Shown here piece after piece: positions 1-7,377 of a stretch of 14,720 nucleotides of DNA. Every line of letters begins with the position of its first letter. The first letter of the stretch is position 1. Both the position numbers and the translations under genes were made by a program. Under the pieces are notes generated by a model. It was not told the origin of the DNA and searched no databases. It saw only the letters and a program-made list of their open reading frames with translations. The stretch spans positions 1 through 14,720 of the forward strand of contig CALCSH010000036.1 of NCBI GenBank assembly GCA_937893815.1. The letters run 5' to 3'. The DNA is from an uncultured Anaerolineae bacterium. GTDB lineage: Bacteria; Chloroflexota; Anaerolineae; Anaerolineales; UBA11858.

Positions 1-136
1 ATTTGCGTGCCCGTAGGAAATCCATAATCGTAAAAATTTCCAAGCGATATTCCGGGAAGTTTTTTTCGAAAACTTGCAGGATGCTATGATCGATGGGGTG
101 GGTATCCCAAACCCGAAATAGCGCAATTCTTTGCAT
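1..136 (-). CDS. Partial CDS, N-terminus of a possible glycosyltransferase
   Basis: An open frame starts with ATG at 136-134 and stays open to the window edge, giving 45 codons. It begins MQRIALFRVWDTHPID and continues with DHSILQVFEKNFPEY and FTIMDFLRARK. A short hydrophobic first strand followed by a charged loop and an amphipathic helix is how many GT-B glycosyltransferases begin, and the location beside a polysaccharide locus agrees, but no catalytic part is visible and the family is not proven. It lies beyond the terminator of the BcsB-like gene and has its own promoter-like sequence immediately upstream. No Shine-Dalgarno sequence precedes the ATG: the preceding bases are ACTTTATAACTTTT. 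The mRNA may be leaderless, or the real start may lie elsewhere. Coding status is fairly likely; function is a guess. Confidence 0.6.
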   Translation of the reverse strand, partial: MQRIALFRVWDTHPIDHSILQVFEKNFPEYRLEIFTIMDFLRARK

Positions 137-140
137 AAAA

Positions 141-170
141 GTTATAAAGTTATAAAATTGTACTCGTCAA
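141..170 (-). promoter_or_regulatory. Sigma70-like promoter, possibly giving a leaderless transcript
   Basis: On the minus strand TTGACG (170-165) is followed after 18 bases by TATAAC (146-141), each matching five of six consensus bases. The ATG of the leftmost gene is at 136, only four bases after the -10 box, so initiation at the usual distance would place the start of the RNA at or next to the ATG. A second TATAAC (154-149) is present but badly spaced from the -35 box. The assignment is from sequence pattern only. Confidence 0.45.
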
Positions 171-205
171 CAGTACCTTGAACAATCAGCTATATCGCCA
201 TATCT

Positions 206-245
206 GGAGATTGCTTCGGGAAAAATACGCCCTCGCAATGACAGG
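206..245. repeat. Intergenic palindromic repeat of the GAGATTGCTTC/CTCGCAATGAC type
   Basis: The plus strand reads GGAGATTGCTTCGGG, nine AT-rich bases and then GCCCTCGCAATGACAGG. ATTGC and GCAAT pair, with CGGG/CCC close inside, so the transcript can fold. Elements of the form GAGATTGCTTC-loop-CTCGCAATGAC are familiar as dispersed extragenic repeats in many bacterial genomes. Assignment to that class rests on recall of the consensus, not on a search. Confidence 0.55.
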
Positions 246-301
246 AAATAGTTCACACTTCCGTTGATGAATACATAAAAGTTATAAAATCTTGGCGAAG
301 T

Positions 302-361
302 AAAAAAAGAGGGGCTATGCAACCAGTCAATTTAGAGAGATCAGACCCGTTGCATAGCCCC
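302..361 (-). terminator. Intrinsic terminator after the BcsB-like gene
   Basis: A perfect 13-base inverted repeat, GGGGCTATGCAAC (311-323) and GTTGCATAGCCCC (349-361), encloses a 25-base loop. Reading on the minus strand, the second arm is followed directly by TCTTTTTTTA (310-301). It starts 44 bases past the stop codon of the BcsB-like gene. The GC-rich base of the stem plus the T-run makes a strong Rho-independent terminator for leftward transcription. It marks the end of the main gene block. The loop is longer than usual. Confidence 0.9.
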
Positions 362-405
362 GTTGGTGTTAATACGTAGGTGTCGGAAATACCACTCTGG
401 CTAAA

Positions 406-2676
406 TTATCTTTGTTGGCGCCGGTTGCGTAGCCAGGTAGATGCTGCTATGAGAATGACGAGAAGCATCACCAAAATAACGCCACCCATAACTGGCAATA
501 TCCAGGAAGGGCGGCTTTGTGTCGATGCGGTTGGATTCAGAGTAGGCATTGTGACTTCTCCGCCAAGATCAGTTGCAACGGGCGCTTCGTAGGCGGGCGC
601 CTCACGCGTATCGGCACTGAGGATTTGGTTATTCACAACCATCGAGAAGTTGCCTGCAAGTCCTGTGCGCAGATTGGGGTCAGTGAGCGCATTACCAGCC
701 ATTTGAAGTCCGGCACTATTGCTGCCCAAAACTGCCAGCAGCACATTGTCGGCATTCCAGGGAGATGCGATCATTTCCAGGTAGCCAACGCTGCTGCCGA
801 CGGGAATTCGATACTCAACTTGTAGCACGCTTTCGGCAATATTGTTACTACCTGCCTGTAATGGCGCTGGAAGGCTATTGTTGATTTCGTTGAGCAAACC
901 TAGGGATGTCGGTAACCCAACAAGAATCAGGTTTCTGCTTCCGCGGGTTTCATCGGGTACGGAATCGGCATAGGCGGCAGAAATATCTGTAACCGCGGGA
1001 TCTGTTTGATTCCCAAGATCAAAGGCGAGTTGAGCCGCCACGTCCCAGGCAACTGGATCAGATTTTGGCACAACGAAAGCAGTTGTACTCAAAAGCGGGT
1101 GTAATGAGTAAGGATCCGGGTAGGCATCCAAACCAAAGTTGAGCGAAGCGGAGACAACTTGGTTGGTAGTGGGAATGTGCAATGTGCTTTCGGGCCAAAG
1201 GCGAACCCAAGTGCTGCCCAAACGCGGGTCAATACAAGCATCCAACGGAACGAGTTCGGCATTGACGCGCAGCTTGTTATATCCCGGGTAAGCTATTGTG
1301 GTTGGGATGTTGACACGCGCCTGATTGTAGTCGGCGGTGTCATCACTAAATTTGACGCTGCCAACGTCTTTGCCATTGACGGTGACGATGATCCCGGAGA
1401 GATCGTAGTTCATCAGTTTCGAATGGCTAAAGATAAGATCCAGATACGCACCATCGCTTAGAATTTGTCCAGGGGGTAGGTAGAATTGATATTCGGTCGT
1501 GCTATAACCGATACGCCAGAGCTTACGATCTGCGTAGCCCAAATCAGTAAATGTTTGATCGGCGCGTTGTTCTTTTGTTGTCGCAGTTGGATCAATATTG
1601 GCGACGATAACATAATTGTCCTGATCGCCAGTGATCAGATTTCCCGAACTGATCGCCGCAGCAGCTTTAACGACGCCGAGGTCATCGGTGCCGGACGCCA
1701 GCAAAGCCACATAATTTGAGTTCCAGGGAGATACCGCCATTTGGATGACGCCGTCGCCAGCTTGTGCGCCTTGTGAACTAAATTCAGCTTGTCCAGCCCC
1801 TAACGGGAAATTGACAGAGCCAAGTAGGGTCAGTGCATCCGGCTTCCCGACAAAAATGAGATGATTTTGTGCCAACTCGTCAGGTGTGACCTGGCTATTC
1901 GTACGTAACGCTAGTGTGAGCCTACCCCCGGTGAGTGTGCCGAAGCCACTGGCCGCTGTGAAGGCGGCTTGCAATTCGCTGATGCTGGGATCATCGGGAA
2001 CGATGATCAGCGCTTGATCGGGGACAAACGAATTCTGGAAAATTGGGCGAGGCAACAGGGCCAGATTGGTCGTTGGATCGCTAATCTGATGTGGGAAGGA
2101 AAAGCGCGAATACGGATGAATCGCCACGCGTGTGCGTAAGTCGTACGCATCGCACGAACCGCCAGCATCTAGCTCTATAATTAATTGGTGATCTCTTCCA
2201 GTTTCCAAGGCTTCAATAGCTGTCAGTGGAATCGGGATTGTGACCACGCGTTCGCCGCTTTGCTCAAGCAAAATTGTATCGAGGGCCTGTCCATTGAAAA
2301 AGACTTGTAGTGACCCATCGATGGTATTTGCTAAATTTGTTGTCAATGTATCTGCGGCTGCCGCTGCGTTTGGGTCCGCCGTATTTTCGCCGACCGTGAA
2401 AGTCTTGATGGCTAAACGCACTTCGCCAGCCTGGCCGATTTGCCAGTTTGCAGGCAGCGAAAAGCTATAGGTGAATGTATCATAAGGACCATATAATACT
2501 TCTTCTGTATAATCCAACAGGTTGAAGGCAATATCATCCCCGGTTTGCACTGTGGGCAAATCCTGTGCCAGCGCGGGGTCTTCTGTGGCGGGGGGTTGCT
2601 CCTCCTGTGCCGAAACAGGAATGATCAGCAGTGCGAAAACGAGTAAAGCAGAGGTAATGGCGAATAGTTTCTTCAT
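406..2676 (-). CDS. BcsB-like (cellulose synthase regulatory subunit family) membrane-anchored protein
   Basis: The 756-residue product has a signal peptide (1-23, ending VSA), two copies of a jelly-roll plus flavodoxin-like unit (about 50-360 and 385-685), and a C-terminal membrane helix (about 724-747) followed by a short basic tail, LRNRRQQR. This is the layout of BcsB, the exoplasmic partner of cellulose synthase BcsA that guides the emerging glucan. Internal duplication is visible: MAVSPWNSNYVALLASG (313-329) matches MIASPWNADNVLLAVLG (635-651). AAGGAG (2690-2685) lies 8 bases before the ATG. No BcsA-type synthase is in the window; the protein sits instead at the end of a Wzx/Wzy-type cluster, so its partner and polymer are uncertain. 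It could serve cellulose-like synthesis encoded nearby or be recruited to this polymer. Family assignment is good; role is inferred. Confidence 0.85.
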   Translation of the reverse strand: MKKLFAITSALLVFALLIIPVSAQEEQPPATEDPALAQDLPTVQTGDDIAFNLLDYTEEVLYGPYDTFTYSFSLPANWQIGQAGEVRLAIKTFTVGENTADPNAAAAADTLTTNLANTIDGSLQVFFNGQALDTILLEQSGERVVTIPIPLTAIEALETGRDHQLIIELDAGGSCDAYDLRTRVAIHPYSRFSFPHQISDPTTNLALLPRPIFQNSFVPDQALIIVPDDPSISELQAAFTAASGFGTLTGGRLTLALRTNSQVTPDELAQNHLIFVGKPDALTLLGSVNFPLGAGQAEFSSQGAQAGDGVIQMAVSPWNSNYVALLASGTDDLGVVKAAAAISSGNLITGDQDNYVIVANIDPTATTKEQRADQTFTDLGYADRKLWRIGYSTTEYQFYLPPGQILSDGAYLDLIFSHSKLMNYDLSGIIVTVNGKDVGSVKFSDDTADYNQARVNIPTTIAYPGYNKLRVNAELVPLDACIDPRLGSTWVRLWPESTLHIPTTNQVVSASLNFGLDAYPDPYSLHPLLSTTAFVVPKSDPVAWDVAAQLAFDLGNQTDPAVTDISAAYADSVPDETRGSRNLILVGLPTSLGLLNEINNSLPAPLQAGSNNIAESVLQVEYRIPVGSSVGYLEMIASPWNADNVLLAVLGSNSAGLQMAGNALTDPNLRTGLAGNFSMVVNNQILSADTREAPAYEAPVATDLGGEVTMPTLNPTASTQSRPSWILPVMGGVILVMLLVILIAASTWLRNRRQQR

Positions 2677-2855
2677 GTGGCTTTCTCCTTACGAACTTGA
2701 TGCCAGGTTTTCGAAAAAAAATAATGGCGACCCAAATCCATCTATCAATTTCGATAAAAATCCGTCAAAGCGACATGCACAGGGACGTAAATGCCCCCAT
2801 GCATATGTATATTATAAGCTAAGTTTTTAAGATTATTATCTCCCAATCTTTTTGA

Positions 2856-4007
2856 TTATGCAACAGTCCTATAGTACGCCTGGGTGATTTGATTGATCAT
2901 TTCGGCGCGCGAAAAATGTTCGATGACACGCTTACGGCCTTCAATGCCGTATTTTTTTGCGAGAACAGGCTGATCAAGCAAGTCTTTAATCGCCGCTGCC
3001 ATAGCCTGGTCGTTATCGGCAGGAACAAGCAGGCCGGTGCGCTGATTGATAACGATTTCGGAGACACCCATCACATCAGTCGCCACAACCGGCAATCGGG
3101 CCGCCATGGCTTCGAGAATTGTCAAAGGAAACGCTTCCCAGGCAGATGATAATACAAAAATAGTGAACTCGCTCAATAAATTGGGGATATCGTTGCGAAA
3201 GCCGGGGAAGTGAACCGAATCAGCAATGCCAAAATCGGCGGCCATCGATTTCGCTGCTTGCTTCAACGGGCCATCACCAATTAAAATGAAGTGGGCCTGC
3301 GGATGCCGATTGTGGATCAGCGCCGCGGCGCGTAGAAATAAAAACGGATTTTTCTGCTTGCTCATGCGACCCACCATGCCGACGAGTGGCACATTCATTG
3401 GGATATTCATACTTTGTCGCAATAGCGCTGCGGGCAACGGGGCATCAAAAGGCTCGGTGTTAATTCCGCTGTGGATGGTGGTAAATTGCTTTTCCTTGCC
3501 GACGCGATAGCGCCGCGCCAGTTCTATTTCGGCATCGGCAACCGTGATTATCTTTCGGGTCAGGAAACGTGCCAATAGTCGCTCTATGAAAGCGATACCG
3601 CACGCAACCAAAGGGTGAGCGCCATCGTGAAAAGCGAAACAGTGTGGCGAGTAGATCACTGGAATGCTGCTGCCGATCGTTGCGAGACGGGCCAGCACTC
3701 CGGGCTTGGAAGCGTGAGCGTGAATCAAATCGAATTTACCTTTGCGCATCTCTGCCGCCAGCCGAAGCAGGGCGTGAAAATCTGAAATGGGCGAAATATT
3801 GTAGCGATTCATCGGGATGCTGAATGCTGAAAGCCCTTCAATTTTCACCAGCGATGTGGCCAGTTCTTCTCCGCCTTCTGACATACAAGCAAAGGTCAGT
3901 TCGAATCGCGATTTATCCAACCCCAGAGCTAGCCAGCGCATGTATTCGCCGACACCTGCAGTGGATTTGCCGATTTCGAGCACACGAAGTTTTTTTGATA
4001 TCATCAT
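2856..4007 (-). CDS. GT4 family glycosyltransferase
   Basis: A 383-residue GT-B fold enzyme that should transfer a sugar from a nucleotide-sugar donor to the growing lipid-linked oligosaccharide on the cytosolic membrane face. Visible marks are the N-terminal strand RVLEIGKSTAGVGEY, FDLIHAHASKPG, VGRMSKQKNP with the donor-binding Arg and Lys (R214, K219), LIGDGPL, and the EX7E motif WEAFPLTILEAM (E291 and E299). The N-terminal loop has GKSTAGVGEY in place of the common GGAE, typical of a subgroup. I chose the ATG at 4007 because it overlaps the TGA of the upstream gene as ATGA, and GAG lies a few bases before it. A GTG at 4013 would add two residues. The sugar and linkage cannot be read from sequence. 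Confidence 0.92.
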   Translation of the reverse strand: MMISKKLRVLEIGKSTAGVGEYMRWLALGLDKSRFELTFACMSEGGEELATSLVKIEGLSAFSIPMNRYNISPISDFHALLRLAAEMRKGKFDLIHAHASKPGVLARLATIGSSIPVIYSPHCFAFHDGAHPLVACGIAFIERLLARFLTRKIITVADAEIELARRYRVGKEKQFTTIHSGINTEPFDAPLPAALLRQSMNIPMNVPLVGMVGRMSKQKNPFLFLRAAALIHNRHPQAHFILIGDGPLKQAAKSMAADFGIADSVHFPGFRNDIPNLLSEFTIFVLSSAWEAFPLTILEAMAARLPVVATDVMGVSEIVINQRTGLLVPADNDQAMAAAIKDLLDQPVLAKKYGIEGRKRVIEHFSRAEMINQITQAYYRTVA

Positions 4008-5110
4008 GCGCACTCTTTATATAAATCCAACGTTTGCGCCACCATCCGATCGAGCGTGTATTCGGTTTCAACGCGCTTACGAGCAGCGGTGCCCATGGCG
4101 GCGATCTTTTCGGGGGCATTCAAAATTTCCCGACATGCCTCAGCTAAAGCTAGGACATCCCCGGGGGATACCAGATAGCCGTTTACGCCGTTGTCTAGCA
4201 CACCTCCAATGCCACCTACATCGGTGGCTACCACTGGCCTAGAAGAAGCCATACCCTCGAGCAAAGTCAACGGAAGCCCCTCTCGAAGAGAAGAAAAAAC
4301 CAGAATGTCCATTGCCTGCATAGCGGCGGGAATATCTTTCTGGATACCTGTAAATACCACTCGGGGGTGGATGCCTGCCTCCTGGGCATGTTGTTCAAGA
4401 CTCGCTCGGAGCGGGCCATCGCCTACGAGCATAAACCAGGCCTTGGGGTGCGTTTTCGCTATCAGGGCCGCGGCATCGATGAAGTCGTGATGCCCTTTGT
4501 CGGGCACCAGCCTCCCAACCGTTCCCAATAACCGCGCATCCTTGGGGATATTGAATTGGACTCGAAAACGGCTGCCAGCCTCGAGCCGCGCGGCGAATTT
4601 CCGCATGTCAATTCCGTTAGGTATGGTACGTATTTTTTTCGGCGATACGCCAGTCATGGCGATATGGTACTGCCGGACCTCATCCGATACAGCAATTAAA
4701 TCATCGGCAAAGTGCGCTGTTAGTCCGTAGATGTGCCCCAGCGGGAAGTGCGAAGCCCAAGGGTCGTTACTATGCAATGTGGAGATGATCCGTTCAGCGC
4801 CACCCAACCGTGCCGCCAAACGCCCGTGGATATCGCTCTTGAAGAGGTGGGTGTGAACTACGTTTGGATGGAGACGACGTACCAGTTGGAGTATACGCAC
4901 GAATAGTAGTGGATCAATACGGGCAAGCCGAGACAACGGATAGAGGGGGATGCGCATTTCGTTGAAGTCGTGTTCCAGTGGGCCGGGAGTGCAGTAACCA
5001 ATATGAATTTCGTGCCCCGCAGATAGTACGCCCGCCGCCAAATTGCGGAGCAACATTTCCGCGCCCCCAATCTTGAGACTGTCGATTAAATATAATATGC
5101 GCATAGCCAT
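4004..5110 (-). CDS. GT4 family glycosyltransferase
   Basis: A 368-residue GT-B retaining glycosyltransferase. The start MRILYLIDSLKIGGAE is the classical GT4 beginning with the acceptor-side GGAE loop (15-18). Further marks are VVHTHLFKSDIHGR (84-97), NGID (165-168), VGRLVPDKG with R200 and K205, LVGDGPL (228-234), and EX7E in REGLPLTLLEGM (E277 and E285). It starts 39 bases after the preceding GT4 stop; a second ATG at 5104 is an alternative and neither start has a strong Shine-Dalgarno. Its TGA overlaps the ATG of the next GT4, so the two are probably translationally coupled. It resembles the GT4 at 7378-8490 in its opening and C-terminal motifs, which suggests paralogy. Donor specificity is unknown. 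Confidence 0.93.
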   Translation of the reverse strand: MAMRILYLIDSLKIGGAEMLLRNLAAGVLSAGHEIHIGYCTPGPLEHDFNEMRIPLYPLSRLARIDPLLFVRILQLVRRLHPNVVHTHLFKSDIHGRLAARLGGAERIISTLHSNDPWASHFPLGHIYGLTAHFADDLIAVSDEVRQYHIAMTGVSPKKIRTIPNGIDMRKFAARLEAGSRFRVQFNIPKDARLLGTVGRLVPDKGHHDFIDAAALIAKTHPKAWFMLVGDGPLRASLEQHAQEAGIHPRVVFTGIQKDIPAAMQAMDILVFSSLREGLPLTLLEGMASSRPVVATDVGGIGGVLDNGVNGYLVSPGDVLALAEACREILNAPEKIAAMGTAARKRVETEYTLDRMVAQTLDLYKECA

Positions 5111-5149
5111 TATCCATTACACAATATCAAACTTCGAAACCAAAAAATA

Positions 5150-6346
5150 TTAGACGAGAATTTCATCCAATAGCGTTTCGTATAAAACCTGGTAACTTTT
5201 CCCGATAATCTCAATGGCATATGTGGATTCGATTCGCTGGCGTGCTTTTTTGCTCAAATCGGCTCTTTGTTGTGAATTATCAAGCAACCTATCCAATGTT
5301 TGGGTGAGTTCTTTCTGGTTGTTGGCTTCCACCAACAGGCCGCAGGAGCCATCCTCTAACATTTCGGTGGCATTCCCAACCCGAGTGACCACACAAGCCA
5401 ACCCGCTCGACATCGCCTCCAGCAGAGCGTTGGACATCCCTTCGGACACAGATGGCAAAACAAAAATGTCGCTGGCAGCCAGATAAGGGCGCACGTTGTC
5501 GACATTCCCAATAAAGCGTACTTGCTCACGGATACCTACCTGTGTAGCCAGCTTAGCCAGTGCCGGGCGGTCGGGGCCATCGCCGACCAATAACAAAAAA
5601 ACCTGGGGGTATTTTCGTGTCAATTGCCCAAAACTGCGCAACAGCAAGGGCAATGATTTTTGTGCAGTAAGACGACCAATATAGAGGATTACTGTCTTAT
5701 CGCGGATTCCGAGGTCGAATTTCAAGTGTGATTTATCCGCGATTGGATGAAAGAGGGTTGCATCAACACCATTATTCATACGTTGTAAGCGTGAAAGAGC
5801 AAACCCAGCTTGGAGCAGTTCGCTGTGCATAGCATCGTCCAGGGCAATGAAACGGCTGCCCCCGCGGCGTAACAAGGCAAGCTTGAGACGCCCGCGGCGC
5901 GTAGCTTGCGAAACCTGAATATCACCGAATTTGCCACTGTTGCCAAATTTAACAATTACCGGCTTGCGCAACAGCCTTCCGACCAGCGCGGCAGCAATAG
6001 CAGGCGTAAATGCCAGGTGGGCATGGATAATCTGATATTGCTTGCGCCGACGCCAAAGATGATAAATGGCCCCAAGCAGAAAAGAAAAGGATTTAAATTT
6101 ACCCGGTCCGCGGGGTTGAACGCGCTGCACCCAAAAGCCATCGCGTATTTCAGAATGGAGAGTATCTTTATCCCCGCGGGTAAGCACGCCGATATTAATA
6201 TTCTGCTTTACTAGTTGAATGCAAAGCTGCTCTGCCTGTCGTTCGCCTCCACCGACCCTGAGTGGCGGAAACTCATTAACCAGCATCACCACACCAAAAG
6301 GATGTTTATCGATCAGGTTGGCAACGTCCATTGATCGCCAAGCCAT
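5150..6346 (-). CDS. GT4 family glycosyltransferase
   Basis: A GT-B fold glycosyltransferase of 398 residues from the first ATG. Motifs are MLVNEFPPLRVGGGERQ (21-37), IIHAHLAFTPA (106-116), NGVD (192-195), IGRLTAQKS with R225 and K230, LLVGDGPD (252-259) and EX7E in SEGMSNALLEAM (E302 and E310). The start is uncertain: ATG at 6346 overlaps the end of the ATP-grasp gene by 34 bases, ATG at 6331 by 19, and GTG/ATG codons around 6292-6286 would begin right at the conserved first strand without overlap. None has a clear Shine-Dalgarno, so translation probably depends on coupling to the upstream gene. The residues before position 19 look non-conserved. It acts on the cytosolic lipid-linked intermediate; substrate unknown. 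Confidence 0.92.
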   Translation of the reverse strand: MAWRSMDVANLIDKHPFGVVMLVNEFPPLRVGGGERQAEQLCIQLVKQNINIGVLTRGDKDTLHSEIRDGFWVQRVQPRGPGKFKSFSFLLGAIYHLWRRRKQYQIIHAHLAFTPAIAAALVGRLLRKPVIVKFGNSGKFGDIQVSQATRRGRLKLALLRRGGSRFIALDDAMHSELLQAGFALSRLQRMNNGVDATLFHPIADKSHLKFDLGIRDKTVILYIGRLTAQKSLPLLLRSFGQLTRKYPQVFLLLVGDGPDRPALAKLATQVGIREQVRFIGNVDNVRPYLAASDIFVLPSVSEGMSNALLEAMSSGLACVVTRVGNATEMLEDGSCGLLVEANNQKELTQTLDRLLDNSQQRADLSKKARQRIESTYAIEIIGKSYQVLYETLLDEILV

Positions 6347-7203
6347 TGATTGAATTCAGGGTCTGTTGTGGGGGTATTTCGCTCGCCGCCCCAGGGATAA
6401 ATAGTCATTTCGCCTAACGTTATGCCGCGCGTGGTGTCATAAATATCGATGCGGGCAAAATCAATTCCATGGCCGAGGGTTTCAGCCGCGGCCACAATAT
6501 TATCCAAAGTATCAGGTTTCTTAGGAAATGGAACCGGAGGTTTCTCGATATGTTTGGGAAGCTCAAATTTTTGCCAGTTGGCATCCACATAAACACCCTC
6601 AACCATATTGTGCATTGGCGAATCCTCATTGATGGCTTTTACTTTGCCATTGAAGGTGAAGCAGCGATAATCGATCAGCGCTTTGCCCACACGCGGCAAC
6701 AGTAACTCTTCAACCATGATGAGCGGTTTGATATGCTGGTATGCCCACTGGCTTTTAGAGTATCTAGAGTTCATCCAGGTTTTACAGAGCTGGATACATT
6801 CATCAATGGAAATGATGTACTTGGGCATCTGCCGATTGACCAGGTTTTCCCCACTTTTATAAAAGTATGTTACTCCATTTTTGCACAGAATATTCCATCC
6901 GCAGCCGTGATTTGCTCGGATAAAGTAATTTTCTGGGAATGTGTCAAAGGGGATTGTTTCGGGTTGATCTGTGACGTAAAACAACTCGGCGGTTCGGACA
7001 CCACGTTCCTTGGCAAATGCTTTGACGGTGTATTTGTCCTGAATTTCAATGAATAGCGGATTTCGATCATGCTTCATGCGCCAGCGCACTTTCCAAGCTA
7101 AATCTTTGGGAGAAAAGTGTAGGGTATCTAAAATTTGTGTGCTCACAATATCCAGGCGCGTGGCGGCTCGCTTTCTGTAGTGAAGGAAATTAGTCCCCGT
7201 CAT
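6313..7203 (-). CDS. TupA-like ATP-grasp protein
   Basis: The 296-residue product matches the TupA-like ATP-grasp family, named after a teichuronopeptide gene, whose members are thought to ligate amino acids or similar groups to cell-surface glycans. Marks in order: DKYTVKAFAKERGVRTAELF (56-75), FIRANHGCGWNILCKNG in the nucleotide-binding strand-loop (94-110), VEELLLPRVGKALIDYRCFTFNGKVKAI (164-191), FARIDIYD (249-256) and LGEMTIYPWGG (263-273), the metal and ATP binding end, then LGDQW. AGGAGG (7218-7213) lies 9 bases before the ATG, the clearest ribosome site among these central genes, and the gene follows a 174-base gap holding a perfect dyad, so it may have its own control. The downstream GT4 overlaps its 3 prime end. 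Family is secure; the coupled group and acceptor are not known. Confidence 0.9.
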   Translation of the reverse strand: MTGTNFLHYRKRAATRLDIVSTQILDTLHFSPKDLAWKVRWRMKHDRNPLFIEIQDKYTVKAFAKERGVRTAELFYVTDQPETIPFDTFPENYFIRANHGCGWNILCKNGVTYFYKSGENLVNRQMPKYIISIDECIQLCKTWMNSRYSKSQWAYQHIKPLIMVEELLLPRVGKALIDYRCFTFNGKVKAINEDSPMHNMVEGVYVDANWQKFELPKHIEKPPVPFPKKPDTLDNIVAAAETLGHGIDFARIDIYDTTRGITLGEMTIYPWGGERNTPTTDPEFNQWLGDQWTLPT

Positions 7204-7243
7204 TAGTTTCAGCCTCCTGATAAATACTCTGTAACGGTAGCAT

Positions 7244-7272
7244 ATTCTACTTCAATATTTGTGTATATTGAA
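7244..7272 (-). promoter_or_regulatory. Perfect dyad and weak promoter upstream of the ATP-grasp gene
   Basis: TTCAATAT (7251-7258) and ATATTGAA (7265-7272) form a perfect 8-base inverted repeat with a 6-base spacer, about 48 bases before the ATG of the ATP-grasp gene. On the minus strand the dyad overlaps a weak promoter pattern: TTCAAT (7272-7267), 17 bases, then TAGAAT (7249-7244). The dyad has no T-run and little GC, so it suits a protein operator better than a terminator. The regulator is unknown. Confidence 0.35.
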
Positions 7273-7377
7273 TGGGTCTTTAGGAATCCCCGTGGTTGTT
7301 GCCCAGAAATGAAACGATATTCGAAAATCACTGTTGGGTTCCGCGCGATTATTAAAATTGCATACCCGAAGACAACC

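Larger units (their letters stand above)
134..290. repeat. Small MITE-like region: direct repeats flanking imperfect inverted arms
   Basis: The 15-mer CATAAAAGTTATAAA occurs at 134-148 and again at 274-288. The left copy carries an extra tandem GTTATAAA unit. Just inside are imperfect inverted arms, TTGTACTCGTCAAC (158-171) and GTTGATGAATACAT (263-276), which match at 11 of 14 positions when one is reverse-complemented. The centre holds a palindromic core at 206-245. This layout resembles a short non-autonomous insertion with a duplicated target, but the direct repeats are AT-rich, and the left one coincides with the promoter and start of the leftmost gene. Confidence 0.35.

Noticed and set aside
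2763..2768. TTGACG upstream of the BcsB-like gene as a promoter
   Set aside because: The -35 match is good but the bases 17 downstream (ATAGAT) are a poor -10 box and no alternative spacing helps, so I do not list it as a feature.
2775..2804. Hairpin ATGCACAGGG/CCCCCATGCAT between the GT4 and the BcsB-like gene
   Set aside because: Only eight pairs with two internal mismatches, no T-run, and weak arms; likely chance.
2829..2850. Inverted repeat AAGATT/AATCTT after the GT4 stop as a terminator
   Set aside because: Six AT-rich base pairs, followed in the direction of transcription by A-rich sequence, not by a T-run. The T-run is on the plus strand, where no gene is present.
3817..4242. Plus-strand open frame of 141 codons
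   Set aside because: It lies opposite two well-supported GT4 genes across their junction, and its product has no recognisable fold or ribosome site.
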